This document shows positions 24,871-33,624 of a DNA stretch of 64,000 bases, piece after piece. The stretch is taken from NCBI GenBank assembly GCA_965200775.1, contig OZ241383.1:1054001-1118000 (forward strand), written 5' to 3'. The DNA comes from Poriferisocius sp965200775. Its GTDB lineage: Bacteria; Actinomycetota; Acidimicrobiia; Acidimicrobiales; Bin134. The translations under genes and the position numbers were made by a program. Below the pieces are notes generated by a model that ran no database searches, was not told the origin of the DNA, and was given only the letters and a program-made list of their open reading frames with translations. The first letter of the stretch is position 1; the number at the start of each line of letters is the position of its first letter.

Positions 24871-24892
24871 ATGCTAATGGTTCGCCTAGATT
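24871..24892. promoter_or_regulatory. divergent leaderless promoters in a 38-bp gap
   Basis: TAGCAT on the minus strand (24876-24871) lies 7 nt from the GDPD GTG, and TAGATT on the plus strand (24887-24892) lies 9 nt from the ATG at 24902. The two -10 boxes are only 10 bp apart, so polymerases on the two strands would compete. Confidence 0.45.
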
Positions 24893-24901
24893 GGCCGACC
24901 G

Positions 24902-25696
24902 ATGGATACAGAAGCGGCTGAGAGGTTCGCCGAGTTGCTCCGCCGGCAGGAGTTCCCCGTCCACGAAGGGGCCTTGTGCATCGCCGCTCACGCCTGTCCC
25001 GGTATGGACTTAGACGCCGAATTGAGCCGGGTGAGCGTTCTGGCCGAACAGTGCGACCGGACCAGCCGGGACCTGATGTTGCACTCCCTGTTCGGCGAGC
25101 TGGGCTTTCACGGCAACCGGGTCGACTACTACGACCCCCGGAACTCGTTTCTGAACGAGGTGATGAGCCGCCGCACCGGAATCCCAATCAGCCTGGCCGT
25201 GCTCACCATGGCTATCGGAAAGATGTTGGGTTTCACGTTCGACGGGGTAGGGCTGCCCGGACACTTTCTCATCCGGGACCGGGACAACCCGGGCGACTTC
25301 ATCGACGTCTTCGCCGGGGGAGTGGTGCTCGACACTCAGGGCTGCCAGGAGCTGTTCCACCGCCTGTCGGGAGACCAGCAGGGGTTCCACCCCGCTTTCC
25401 TGGCCCCGGTGAGCCATGCCTCGATCATGGAGCGGATGCTGGGGAACCTTCGGATGATCTACGCCCGGCACCGGGACTTCGCCAACCTGGAGTGGGTGTT
25501 GAAGCTGCGGGCCATGTGCCCCACGGTTCCCCCTGAAGAAGCCCAGCAGCTTGGGCTGATCCAGATGGAGATGGGTCGGTTCGACGAGGCGGCTCGGCAG
25601 TTCGAAGAACTGGCTGGGACCCTTGAGGACGGCAACGGGGAGAAGGGCCAGGAGCTGCGCCGCCTGGCCGGGTTGGCCCGAGCCCGCATGAACTGA
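24902..25696 (+). CDS. SirB1/transglutaminase-like protein with TPR-like C-terminus
   Basis: 264 residues. The N-terminal and middle parts match the SirB1 family, a transglutaminase-like fold: YYDPRNSFLNEVMSRRTGIPISLAVL followed by GVGLPGHFLIR (shown in pieces: DPRNSFLNEVM, GIPISLAVL, GLPGHFLIR). The His of PGHF aligns with the transglutaminase His, but the Cys position is not obvious, so an enzymatic role is doubtful. The C-terminal 80 residues are helical and TPR-like. In proteobacteria SirB1 genes sit near prmC/kdsA; here the neighbours are GDPD and pyruvate kinase. Biochemical function unknown. Confidence 0.8.
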   Translation: MDTEAAERFAELLRRQEFPVHEGALCIAAHACPGMDLDAELSRVSVLAEQCDRTSRDLMLHSLFGELGFHGNRVDYYDPRNSFLNEVMSRRTGIPISLAVLTMAIGKMLGFTFDGVGLPGHFLIRDRDNPGDFIDVFAGGVVLDTQGCQELFHRLSGDQQGFHPAFLAPVSHASIMERMLGNLRMIYARHRDFANLEWVLKLRAMCPTVPPEEAQQLGLIQMEMGRFDEAARQFEELAGTLEDGNGEKGQELRRLAGLARARMN

Positions 25697-25802
25697 CCGG
25701 AGGCCGAGCCGAAACTCCGAGGAGCCGCACGGAGGCCGAGTTCCAGCCCGCAAGACCCGACCGAAGGCTGGGGCGTTCCGCAGAAAACCGGAGGTCGGGC
25801 AG

Positions 25803-25808
25803 TAGCGT
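25803..25808 (+). promoter_or_regulatory. -10 box (TAGCGT) for leaderless pyruvate kinase mRNA
   Basis: TAGCGT, 7 nt (TGTACGC), then GTG at 25816. The 119-bp gap upstream also holds a direct repeat CGGAGGCCGAG (25698-25708 and 25730-25740) of unknown role. Confidence 0.55.
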
Positions 25809-25815
25809 TGTACGC

Positions 25816-27234
25816 GTGGCTCGCCGCACCAAGATCATCGCCACCATCGGTCCGGCATCGGAATCGCCCGAGATGTTGCGGTCCATGGTTGACGCCGGAA
25901 TAGATGTGGCCCGCATCGGGCTGGCCCACGGAACCCTGGAGGAAGCCCTGGGCCGGATGCGCCGTGTGCGCCAGGTGGCTCGGGAGGCCGGTCGACGGGT
26001 GGGCGTCCTGGTGGACCTACCCGGTCCCAAGGTGCGCACCGCCAGCTTCGGAACCGAAGGGGTGGAGTTGCAGGCCGACGACGAGCTCGAGATCAGGGTG
26101 GGCGATCGGCAGAGCACCGCCAATGTGGTGGAGGTGGATTACGACCACGTGCTCGGAGACATCGCTGCGGGCGACCAGGTGGCGCTGGGTGACGGGCAGG
26201 TGCTGCTCGAGGTCGTTGAGGTAGGACCTGATGTTGCCAAGGGCAGGGTGTTGCACGGCGACGTGATCCACGGGCGTCCCGGGTTCCGCATCCCCTCCGA
26301 CCGTCTCAGCATGACCACCCCGACCCCGGAGGACCTGAGAGGCCTCGATGCGTTCGTGAACGAGCAGGTGGACATGGTGGCGGTGTCGTTCGTGCGGTCG
26401 GCGGACGACATACGCAGGGTGCAGGTTGAACCTCACCCCGCCGGCCCGCTGGTGATCGCCAAGATCGAAACAAGGGCGGCCATCCAGAATCTTCCCGGCA
26501 TTATCGAAGCCTCTGCTGGGATCATGGTGGCCCGGGGCGACCTGGGAACGGAATGCCCGATCGAGGAGACCCCTCACCTACAGAAACAGATCATCCAGGA
26601 GTGCATCGCCGGGGGACGACCGGTGATCACCGCCACCCAGATGCTGGACTCAATGGTCCAGGCCGCCATCCCGACCCGAGCCGAGGTGTCCGATGTGGCC
26701 AACGCGGTGTTCGACGGCACCAGCGCGGTGATGCTGTCGGCCGAGACCGCCATTGGTACACACCCGGCCGCCACCGTGGCAACGATGGCCCGCATCGCCG
26801 AGCGGGCCGACGACGAGTTCGACTACGTCCGCTGGGGGGAGAACATCCGCCGCCTCAGGATGACCGAAGGCAATTCCCCAAGCTCGATGACCGACGCCAT
26901 GACCGGAGCGGCGGCCACCGCGGCCAGCGAGCTTGATCTGGCGGCCATCGTCTGCATCTCGGCTTCGGGCTTTACCGTGCGGTCGATGGCCCGGTTCCGC
27001 CCCCTGACCCCCATCTTGGGGTTCAGCGCGTCGGAGCGCACCGCCCAGCAGCTCACCTTGAGCTGGGGGGTAACTCCCATGCTGGCCGGCAGGGAGGGTA
27101 GCTACGAGGTGCGGGTGGCCGACGCCCTGAGCCGAGCCAGGGATGCCGGTTACGTGCGGTCCGGCGACATGGTGGCGGTGCTGGCAGGGATGGCCGAGGC
27201 CACCGACGTGCTGCGCTTGGTACGGGTGGACTGA
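25816..27234 (+). CDS. pyk: pyruvate kinase
   Basis: A 472-residue cytosolic glycolytic enzyme making pyruvate and ATP from PEP and ADP. The N-terminal strand KIIATIGPAS, the active-site segment IAKIETRAA with the catalytic Lys, the Mg2+ site VMVARGDLGTE and the ADP/loop motif ITATQMLDSM...SAVMLSAETAIG are all present. The B domain lies at about 70-165 and the C domain from about 340. It is shorter than allosteric E. coli-type enzymes in its C domain but complete. A 19-bp gap and a Shine-Dalgarno sequence lead into the DUF3151 gene. Confidence 0.95.
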   Translation: MARRTKIIATIGPASESPEMLRSMVDAGIDVARIGLAHGTLEEALGRMRRVRQVAREAGRRVGVLVDLPGPKVRTASFGTEGVELQADDELEIRVGDRQSTANVVEVDYDHVLGDIAAGDQVALGDGQVLLEVVEVGPDVAKGRVLHGDVIHGRPGFRIPSDRLSMTTPTPEDLRGLDAFVNEQVDMVAVSFVRSADDIRRVQVEPHPAGPLVIAKIETRAAIQNLPGIIEASAGIMVARGDLGTECPIEETPHLQKQIIQECIAGGRPVITATQMLDSMVQAAIPTRAEVSDVANAVFDGTSAVMLSAETAIGTHPAATVATMARIAERADDEFDYVRWGENIRRLRMTEGNSPSSMTDAMTGAAATAASELDLAAIVCISASGFTVRSMARFRPLTPILGFSASERTAQQLTLSWGVTPMLAGREGSYEVRVADALSRARDAGYVRSGDMVAVLAGMAEATDVLRLVRVD

Positions 27235-27253
27235 CCGTAGGAGGATTGCGGGC

Positions 27254-27700
27254 ATGAGCGACGCGCCGGTACACATGACCCGGTCGGGACCGCCGGAAAC
27301 CATCCTCGACCCGGAACCCCCAGAAGCGCTGGCCGCGCTGCACGCAGCCATGGCCCAGCCCGAGCACCTGAGGCGGGACGCAGTGGCCGAGGTGGTGGCC
27401 CGGTTCCCCCGATTCCTGGACGGCTGGGCCCGGTTGGGCCAGTTGGCCCGTGACCATGCCGAGGCCTATTCCGCTTTCCGGGTGGGTTATCACCGTGGGC
27501 TGGACCGACTGCGCCAGAACGGTTGGAGGGGTTCGGGGTTCGTTCGCTGGGAGCACGAGGTGAACCGGGGGTTCCTTCGGGCTCTGGCCGGTTTGCAGGC
27601 CACCGCGGCAGCCATCGGTGAGCAGGACGAGGAGATGCGCTGCCTGCACTTCCTCCATCAGCTCGACCCCTCCTGGCCCCCGCCGGATTGGGGACAGTAG
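27254..27700 (+). CDS. DUF3151 family protein
   Basis: A 148-residue protein typical of actinobacteria. Recognisable segments are the N-terminal PPETILDPEPPEALAAL and the central AEAYSAFRVGYHRGLDRLRQNGW with GFVRWEHEVNRGFLRAL (given in parts: AYSAFRVGYHRGLD, RWEHEVNRGFLRAL). It is mostly helical, with no signal peptide or TM segment. Function unknown. The ATG at 27254 follows AGGAGG at about 9 nt spacing. It is likely in an operon with pyk upstream and the flavin reductase immediately downstream. Confidence 0.85.
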   Translation: MSDAPVHMTRSGPPETILDPEPPEALAALHAAMAQPEHLRRDAVAEVVARFPRFLDGWARLGQLARDHAEAYSAFRVGYHRGLDRLRQNGWRGSGFVRWEHEVNRGFLRALAGLQATAAAIGEQDEEMRCLHFLHQLDPSWPPPDWGQ

Positions 27701-27702
27701 CG

Positions 27703-28266
27703 GTGGCGGCACCGGGGGGTACCGGACCCGTCGGCCCCTTCCCTGCCCATGTGGCCGATGATCCCGAAGCCCAGGACGCCTACGACCGGCTCCGCCGTCG
27801 GGTCCTCTGGAGCCTGCCCTACGGTCTGTACGTGGTGGGTTCCCGGGCAGGGGAGCGGCGCAACGCCATGACCCTCAACTGGGCCACCCAGTTGGCCTTC
27901 GACCCCAAGCTGATCGGAATCGGGGTGGAACACCCGGCCTACACCCATGAGCTCATCTCCGAGGGCGGGGTGTTCAGCCTTTGCACCGTGGCGCGGGACG
28001 ACCGGGCCATAGTCCGTAAGTTCACGAAACCGGTGGAGGTGGATATGGCGGCCATGACCCTCAACGGTTTCGCCTTCCACGACGGGGTGACCGGCGCGCC
28101 CATCCTGGACGGAGCGCCCGCTTACCTTGACTGCGAGGTCCGCGATTCGGTGGTAACCGGGGCCCACACCTTGTTCATCGGCGAGGTGGTGGACTGTGGC
28201 TTCCAGATGGATGAGGACACTCCGGTGCTGCGCATGGAGGACACCCGCATGAACTACGGGGGCTGA
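27703..28266 (+). CDS. flavin reductase-like (FMN-binding split barrel) protein
   Basis: About 187 residues from the GTG at 27703, two bases after the previous stop (a TTG at 27688 is an alternative). The pattern LRRRVLWSLPYGLYVVGSR and NAMTLNWATQLAFDPKLIGIG, here in pieces (SLPYGLYVVGS, NAMTLNWATQLAF, LIGIGVE), is the flavin reductase-like domain that binds FMN and reduces it with NAD(P)H for partner oxygenases. No partner monooxygenase is encoded nearby, so its electron acceptor is unknown. Its last base is the first base of mobA (TGATG). Confidence 0.8.
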   Translation: MAAPGGTGPVGPFPAHVADDPEAQDAYDRLRRRVLWSLPYGLYVVGSRAGERRNAMTLNWATQLAFDPKLIGIGVEHPAYTHELISEGGVFSLCTVARDDRAIVRKFTKPVEVDMAAMTLNGFAFHDGVTGAPILDGAPAYLDCEVRDSVVTGAHTLFIGEVVDCGFQMDEDTPVLRMEDTRMNYGG

Positions 28267-28883
28267 TGGGGCTGCCGCCGTTCACGGGCGCGGTCCTGGC
28301 CGGGGGGCGAAGCCGGCGGATGGGCACCGACAAGGCTTTCGCCGAGATCGCCGGACGCCCGCTCATCTCCTGTGCTCTCGACGCTCTGGCCGGTGCTTCG
28401 CAGCGCCTGATCGTCGGGGGTGACAACCCGAGGCTGGACCAAGTCGCCGCTACTGCTCACGCCACCCACGTCCCCGATTGCCGGCCCGGGGAGGGCCCGC
28501 TGGGCGCGGTGGTCACCGCTCTGGGCCAGGCCCGCTACCCCGTAACCGTGGTATTGCCCTGCGATTTGCCGGGGATCACCGGAGCCGATGTGGCCGCTCT
28601 GGTCGAGGCGGTGGGTAAACCCGGATCCGGCGGGGAACGGCCAACGTCTCCGGGCGATCCAGTGGTGGCGGTGTTTGCCGACGAGCGTCGCCATTACCTG
28701 CCGCTGGCCATCAACACCGACGCAGCGGCCCGGGCGGAACGGTTGTTCGAGCGTGGTGAGCGGTCGGTTGCGTCGCTGGTGGACGCGGCAACTGTTCGGG
28801 AGGTGCCGGCTTCCCCCGGCGCCGTCACCGACATCGACACCCCCGATGATCTACTCCGGGCGGGCACCGGCGAGGCCTGCTGA
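28266..28883 (+). CDS. mobA: molybdenum cofactor guanylyltransferase
   Basis: A 205-residue nucleotidyltransferase that joins GMP to molybdopterin. The signature LAGGRSRRMGTDKA (11-24) binds the GTP phosphates and Lys23 is the conserved one. LPCDLPGI supplies the metal-binding Asp, and DIDTPDDL is the usual C-terminal motif. No other molybdopterin genes are in the window, and it sits between a flavin reductase and RNase D, sharing single bases with both neighbours' start/stop codons. Members of this fold also act as CofC/MocA-type enzymes, but the LAGGxSxRMGxDKA signature favours MobA. Confidence 0.85.
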   Translation: MGLPPFTGAVLAGGRSRRMGTDKAFAEIAGRPLISCALDALAGASQRLIVGGDNPRLDQVAATAHATHVPDCRPGEGPLGAVVTALGQARYPVTVVLPCDLPGITGADVAALVEAVGKPGSGGERPTSPGDPVVAVFADERRHYLPLAINTDAAARAERLFERGERSVASLVDAATVREVPASPGAVTDIDTPDDLLRAGTGEAC

Positions 28884-30067
28884 TGGCTCGTGGCGACCCG
28901 CCCGTGCCGATTACCTCTCGCCGCGAGCTTCGGGCAGCGGTGGCAGACGCCGTCACCGCCGATGCCTACGCCCTGGACACCGAGTTTCACCGGGAGCGCA
29001 CCTACCACCCCCGGGTGGCGCTGGTCCAGATCGCCTGGCACGACCGGCTCGTGCTGATCGATCCGCTGGAGGCACCCATCTCCGAGCTGACCGGGCTGCT
29101 GGAAGGTGACGGTCTTGCGGTGTTCCACGCAGCCGAGCAGGATCTGGAAGTGCTCCTCCGGGAGTGCGGGAAGCTGCCCCGGCGCATCTTCGACACCCAG
29201 ATAGGCGCCGGATTCCTCGGCTACCGGTCGCCGTCGCTGGCTACCCTGCACGATTCCCTTCTGGGGGTGGAACTCCGCAAGGAGGCACGGCTGTCCGACT
29301 GGTTCCAGCGGCCTCTGCCCAACACCATGCTGGCCTACGCCGCCGCCGACGTGGAGCGACTGCTGGAGATCAGCGACATCCTCCACGAGAGGTTGGAGGC
29401 ACGGGGCAGGCGGGAATGGGCCGAACAGGAGTGTCGGCTGGTGCTGGAGCGGGCCGAGGTGGGGCGATCCTCGGAGAACGCCTGGTCCCGCATAAAGGAG
29501 GTCCGCTCGATGGGTGGCCGTTCGCGCGCGATGGCCCAAGCAGTGGCCCAGTGGCGGGAGGAGTACGCCTCCGATGTGAACCAGCCGGTTCGCCATGTGC
29601 TGTCCGACCTTGGTGTGGCTGCCATCGCCCAGAGGCTTCCAAAGACAGTGGAGCAGCTTCGCAATATCCGGGGGGTGGAAGCCCGCAACCTGCGCAAGGG
29701 TGCCGACAAGGCATTATTGCGATTCCTCGATTCGGTTCGTGACGCCGAGGTCGAGGTCAAGCGCGACGACAGGCCACCTCCGCTGGACCGCGACCTGAAG
29801 CCCGCGGTCAGCCTCATCTCCTCGTGGGTTGCTCAGCACGCCACCGAATCCGACCTCGACCCGGCACTGGTGGCGACCCGCAACGACATCGAGGCCCTGC
29901 TGCGGGGGGACCGAGATAGCAGGCTGCTCCGTGGGTGGCGGGCCGACATCGTCGCCGCACCGGTTCGCCGGCTTCTGGACGGGGATGCGTCGGTGGCCTT
30001 CGATCTTGGCGGCAAGCTCATCCTGGAAGAGCGCTCGGGTCGTCCGATCACCCCGTCAGCGGGCTGA
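28883..30067 (+). CDS. rnd: ribonuclease D
   Basis: A 394-residue 3'-5' exoribonuclease of the DEDDy family acting in tRNA and stable-RNA maturation. The catalytic residues are visible: Asp32 and Glu34 (LDTEF), Asp86 (FHAAEQD), and Tyr151 and Asp155 (YAAADVE). HRDC domains follow from about residue 215 (VAQWREEYASDVNQP, VRHVLSDLGVAAIAQ). It starts on the A of the mobA stop (TGATG). Length agrees with the family (about 370-430). Confidence 0.92.
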   Translation: MARGDPPVPITSRRELRAAVADAVTADAYALDTEFHRERTYHPRVALVQIAWHDRLVLIDPLEAPISELTGLLEGDGLAVFHAAEQDLEVLLRECGKLPRRIFDTQIGAGFLGYRSPSLATLHDSLLGVELRKEARLSDWFQRPLPNTMLAYAAADVERLLEISDILHERLEARGRREWAEQECRLVLERAEVGRSSENAWSRIKEVRSMGGRSRAMAQAVAQWREEYASDVNQPVRHVLSDLGVAAIAQRLPKTVEQLRNIRGVEARNLRKGADKALLRFLDSVRDAEVEVKRDDRPPPLDRDLKPAVSLISSWVAQHATESDLDPALVATRNDIEALLRGDRDSRLLRGWRADIVAAPVRRLLDGDASVAFDLGGKLILEERSGRPITPSAG

Positions 30068-30160
30068 GCAGCCCTTGAACAGCCACCGAGCCGCTCGACC
30101 AGGGGCAGCCCAACGGAGGCCCTGGTGCCGGCGGTGTGTCACCCCCGATCAAGGAGTGGT

Positions 30161-30202
30161 TAGACTGGCCCGATGGAAGGCTAAGGGGGGATTATTTCCC
30201 CC
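30161..30202 (+). promoter_or_regulatory. leaderless three-codon ORF followed by a hairpin (possible attenuator)
   Basis: TAGACT (30161-30166) lies 6 nt before ATG GAA GGC TAA (30173-30184). Directly behind is a 6-bp hairpin (30186-30191 with 30197-30202, loop TTATT), then GATAG. It lies 48 bp upstream of the small Cys protein gene. A start-stop leader before a G-rich hairpin suggests regulation in the leader, but this is inference from sequence alone. Confidence 0.35.
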
Positions 30203-30249
30203 GATAGTCGGCGCCATATTGATGTCGACTTGATATTGCGGAGTCGCCC

Positions 30250-30468
30250 ATGAAAAAGGGACGCCACCGTCGTTACGAAGAAGCTCGAGCGCTGAAACAC
30301 ACCAGCGACGACTTCGACGATATGTTCGAGGAGAACGAGGATCCGTGCGTGGAGTGCGGAGCAATCCCCGGCGAGGAGTGTCGCCTGGTCAAGGTGGGAG
30401 CAAAACCCTGGTGCGAGTACCGGGACAGCCCATCCGACGACAGCGTTGACGAACTATTCCCTAGCTGA
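30250..30468 (+). CDS. small acidic Cys-containing protein
   Basis: 72 residues, not assigned to a family. A basic N-terminus (KKGRHRRYEEA) is followed by an acidic stretch (DDFDDMFEENED). The Cys pattern CVECGAIPGEECRL, with a further Cys at WCEYR, looks like a small zinc-binding knuckle (Cys33, 36, 44, 55). The ending is acidic (SDDSVDELFPS). GGAG six bases before the ATG serves as a Shine-Dalgarno. It may bind zinc and a nucleic acid or protein; no function is claimed. It ends 8 bp from the convergent ClC gene. Confidence 0.7.
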   Translation: MKKGRHRRYEEARALKHTSDDFDDMFEENEDPCVECGAIPGEECRLVKVGAKPWCEYRDSPSDDSVDELFPS

Positions 30469-30476
30469 GTTCCCCG

Positions 30477-32096
30477 TCAGACCCCTTCGGTCTCATCCAG
30501 AATCTCATCGAGCCGGAGGATATCGTCGGCCCTCACTACCCCGATGAACGCGCCGTCATCGCCGGTCACCGGCAGTTGATCGGTGTCGCTAGAGTCCATC
30601 TGAGCCACCGCGTCGCGCAGGGTCCAGGACGGCCGTGCGGTGGGTAGGTCACGGCGGGCGATGTCCACCACCAGCGTGTCGTTCCACTCGTCTCGTTCCA
30701 GCCCGCTCATCTGCTCCAACCCGCACATACCGACGTACTGCCCGCCATCCACCACCGGCACCTCCCGCTCCCTTCGTCCCAGAAGGTGAATGTGGACCAG
30801 CTCACTCACGGTGGCGTCGGGAGGCACGGTGAGGGTGTCGGTGGTGAGGGCCGAGGTCAGCGGCAGGGCAAGCCGGCGTTCGACAACCCCCTCACGTTTG
30901 GCGAGCTGGTAGGAGGTGACCGAGCTTGATCCCGCCACGAGCTGCGAAACCGCAGCGGCGATGAGCGCGGGCACCACAAACGCCGAGGCTCCGGTGCTCT
31001 CGGCTACGAACATTACCGCGGTGATGGGGGCCCGGTATCCGGCGGCCAGGAAAGCGGCCAGCCCCAGCGTGCGGTAGAGCCCGATGTCGGTTACACCGAT
31101 GGCCTGGCCCAGGAAGCTGCCCACGATCACTCCCTGCACGGCCAGGGGGATGAACAGCCCGCCGACTCCGCCCGCGCCCACGGTGGTGAGGGTGGCGATG
31201 ATCCGAAACGCCAGCAAAGCGGCGATGAGCAGCAGGGTGTGGTCACCGTCTCGCAGCCACTCGGTGGCCTCTACGCCGGGGCCCAGGCTCAGCGGGTGGT
31301 CGAACACCGCGTCGGACGCCACCACCAGCCCGGCCAGCACCGCTCCGCCGACCAGAAGCCTCACGCCGGGAGAGACCTGGCTGTCGAAACTCTTCATCAG
31401 CCGCACCAGCCAGGCGAAGCCCCGTCCCCCCAACCCGGCGATCAGGCCGAGCAACGCACCTCCCCCCAAGTGGATGATGCTCAGGTTGGTGCTGTGCTCG
31501 CCCAGGTCGATGACCGGAGCGGTCCCCAGAATGGCCACGTAAACCAGGTAACCCGAGGCCGATGCCAAAAGAGCCGGAAGCAGGGCTCGGCGGGCCACGT
31601 CGTCGCGGTAGGGGGCCTCGAGGGCGAAGATCACCCCGGTGGCCGGGGTTTTGAACACCGCGGCGATGCCGGCCGCGGCGCCGGCGGTGAGCAGCATCTT
31701 GGCTTCCTCCCGGCGCAGCCACCGACCGAACAGGCCCTGGGTGCTGTGGCCCACCGTGGCTCCGGCGTACACCGAGGGACCCTCCAGCCCCACCGAACCC
31801 CCCAACCCGATGGTGGTCACACCGGCCAGGAGCTTGGCAGGAAGCTGGGTGATGGGCAGCTTGGGGCTGCGCTCGTGGAAGGCCCGCACGTACTCGTCGG
31901 AGGTGGACGATGTGGCGTTCCCGCCAAGGAGCCGCAGGATGCCCACCGCGGCCACCAGCCCGACGAACGGTGCCGCGGCCTGCCACCACAGCGGGCCTTC
32001 GAGGAGCCGTTCCAGCAACACTTCGACGGTGAGCTGCTCGAATCCGGCTACGAGAAGGCCAACCAGAGCACCTGTGATGATGGACAGCACCATCAT
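30477..32096 (-). CDS. ClC-family chloride channel/antiporter with CBS pair
   Basis: A 539-residue membrane protein. The filter motif GSVGLEGPSV holds the gating glutamate Glu105, which favours a Cl-/H+ antiporter or a gated channel. About 10-12 hydrophobic helices span residues 1-410, including GVGGLFIPLAVQG. Two CBS domains occupy the C-terminal 120 residues (DATVSELVHI, DTDQLPVTGDDGAFIGVV) and may sense adenine nucleotides. The ATG at 32096 is followed by a TM helix. Its promoter overlaps that of glcD. The physiological role is unknown; acid or osmotic homeostasis is typical. Confidence 0.9.
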   Translation of the reverse strand: MMVLSIITGALVGLLVAGFEQLTVEVLLERLLEGPLWWQAAAPFVGLVAAVGILRLLGGNATSSTSDEYVRAFHERSPKLPITQLPAKLLAGVTTIGLGGSVGLEGPSVYAGATVGHSTQGLFGRWLRREEAKMLLTAGAAAGIAAVFKTPATGVIFALEAPYRDDVARRALLPALLASASGYLVYVAILGTAPVIDLGEHSTNLSIIHLGGGALLGLIAGLGGRGFAWLVRLMKSFDSQVSPGVRLLVGGAVLAGLVVASDAVFDHPLSLGPGVEATEWLRDGDHTLLLIAALLAFRIIATLTTVGAGGVGGLFIPLAVQGVIVGSFLGQAIGVTDIGLYRTLGLAAFLAAGYRAPITAVMFVAESTGASAFVVPALIAAAVSQLVAGSSSVTSYQLAKREGVVERRLALPLTSALTTDTLTVPPDATVSELVHIHLLGRREREVPVVDGGQYVGMCGLEQMSGLERDEWNDTLVVDIARRDLPTARPSWTLRDAVAQMDSSDTDQLPVTGDDGAFIGVVRADDILRLDEILDETEGV

Positions 32097-32146
32097 GGCC
32101 GGGAAGGCTCGGTGCGGACGGAAGGAAGAAAGGAACTCGACCCCGG

Positions 32147-32153
32147 TATTCTA
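32147..32153. promoter_or_regulatory. overlapping divergent -10 boxes (TATTCTA)
   Basis: TATTCT on the plus strand (32147-32152) lies 8 nt before the glcD ATG. The same bases read TAGAAT on the minus strand (32153-32148), a good -10 box for the ClC gene about 50 nt downstream. One element would serve two exclusive promoters. Confidence 0.45.
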
Positions 32154-32160
32154 CTGGCCG

Positions 32161-33612
32161 ATGGGAGTTTGGAGGTCGAGGCGCAAAGACCGGTTGGTGC
32201 GCGATCTCCGGGAAGTATTGGCCCCCGACCGGGTGCGGGATGCCTCGCTGGAGAGGTCGCTCATGAGCCGGGACGCCTCGATCTTCACCGGGGGTCGGGC
32301 CGGACCGGTTTGCTTCCCGTTGTCCTCCGATGAGGTGAAGGGGTGCGTGGATGTGGCCCGCCGTCACGGACGGGCTGTGGTCCCCAGGGGAGCAGGTACC
32401 GGGTTGGCCGGGGCCTCCGTACCTCTGGAGGAGCCGGTGGTGGTGGTCACCACCAAGATGAACCGGCTGCTGTCGGTGGATCCCGATCGGCGGGTGGCGT
32501 GGGTGCAGCCGGGCATCATCAACCTCGACCTCAGCCGGATGACGGCGTCGCACGGTCTGCATTTCGCTCCCGACCCCTCCAGCCAGCAGGTGTGCTCGCT
32601 GGGCGGCAACGTCGGCACCAACTCGGGCGGTCCCCACTGCCTGGCCCACGGCGTGACCAGCGCCCACGTTCTGGCCGTGGAGGTCGTGCTCATGTCGGGT
32701 GAGGTTGTGGTGCTGGGCAACGCCGACGGTTTCGCTCCGGGCCTGGACCTGCGGGGCGCGTTCGTCGGTTCCGAGGGGATGCTGGGGGTGGCCACGGCCA
32801 TAGCGGTGCGGCTCACCTCCAACCCGCCCGCGGTTCAAACCTTGCTGCTCTCGTTCGATTCGGTGGATGCTGCCGCTCAGACGGTGAGCTCGGTGATCGC
32901 AGAAGGCATCGTACCGGCCGCCATCGAGATGATGGACCAGAACATCGTCCAGGCGGTTGAGGAATACGTGGGGGCCGGGTTCCCCACCGACGCCGCCGCG
33001 GTGGTCATCGTGGAGGTGGACGGCCTGCCCGGTGGGGTGGCGGCCGCCGCCGACCAGGTGGAAGCGTTGGCCCTGCAACACGGGGGAACCGTCCGACGAG
33101 CGGCAACCGACGAGGAGAGGGCGCTGCTGTGGAAGGGACGCAAGAACGCGTTCGGGGCCATCGCCCGGATCAAGCCCAACTACTACCTGCACGACACTGT
33201 TGTGCCTCGCACCCGGTTGGCCGAGGTAATGAACCGGGTGTACGAGATCGTTGAGGAGCACGACCTACAGGTAATGAACGTGTTCCATGCCGGTGATGGA
33301 AACCTGCACCCGCTGTTGCTCTACGACGGCAGGGAGCCGGGGATCATGGACCGGGTACACGCTGCCGGTTCCGCCATCATCGAGGCTTCGCTGGATGCCG
33401 GTGGGGTGCTGTCGGGTGAGCACGGGATCGGCATCGAAAAGCGCGACTTCATGCCCCTCATGTTCAGCGACGTTGACCTCGACGCCCAGCACCGGCTGCA
33501 GCGGGCGTTCGACCCCGAGGGGATGGCCAATCCGGGCAAGGTGCTGCCCACCGGTTCAAGCTGTGCCGACGTTAACGCCCTGGCCGAACTGCCCGATGGG
33601 ACCTGGGTATGA
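32161..33612 (+). CDS. glcD: glycolate oxidase subunit GlcD (FAD-linked)
   Basis: A 483-residue FAD-dependent 2-hydroxyacid dehydrogenase subunit. The FAD_binding_4 domain carries PRGAGTGLAG and SLGGNVGTNSGGPHC. The C-terminal oxidase domain ends with NVFHAGDGNLHP and GEHGIGIEKRDF, where the His residues bind the substrate or metal. The ATG at 32161 is chosen from the TATTCT box 8 nt upstream; the open frame extends into the ClC antisense. It is the first gene of glcDEF, which oxidises glycolate (or D-lactate) to glyoxylate and feeds electrons to the respiratory chain at the membrane. Confidence 0.92.
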   Translation: MGVWRSRRKDRLVRDLREVLAPDRVRDASLERSLMSRDASIFTGGRAGPVCFPLSSDEVKGCVDVARRHGRAVVPRGAGTGLAGASVPLEEPVVVVTTKMNRLLSVDPDRRVAWVQPGIINLDLSRMTASHGLHFAPDPSSQQVCSLGGNVGTNSGGPHCLAHGVTSAHVLAVEVVLMSGEVVVLGNADGFAPGLDLRGAFVGSEGMLGVATAIAVRLTSNPPAVQTLLLSFDSVDAAAQTVSSVIAEGIVPAAIEMMDQNIVQAVEEYVGAGFPTDAAAVVIVEVDGLPGGVAAAADQVEALALQHGGTVRRAATDEERALLWKGRKNAFGAIARIKPNYYLHDTVVPRTRLAEVMNRVYEIVEEHDLQVMNVFHAGDGNLHPLLLYDGREPGIMDRVHAAGSAIIEASLDAGGVLSGEHGIGIEKRDFMPLMFSDVDLDAQHRLQRAFDPEGMANPGKVLPTGSSCADVNALAELPDGTWV

Positions 33613-33624
33613 GGCCGGCTTCTC

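Noticed and set aside
31243..33261. Long minus-strand open frame (672 codons) across the ClC/glcD junction
   Set aside because: It overlaps two well-supported genes and its translation is low-complexity Arg/Gly/His-rich, typical of a shadow frame.
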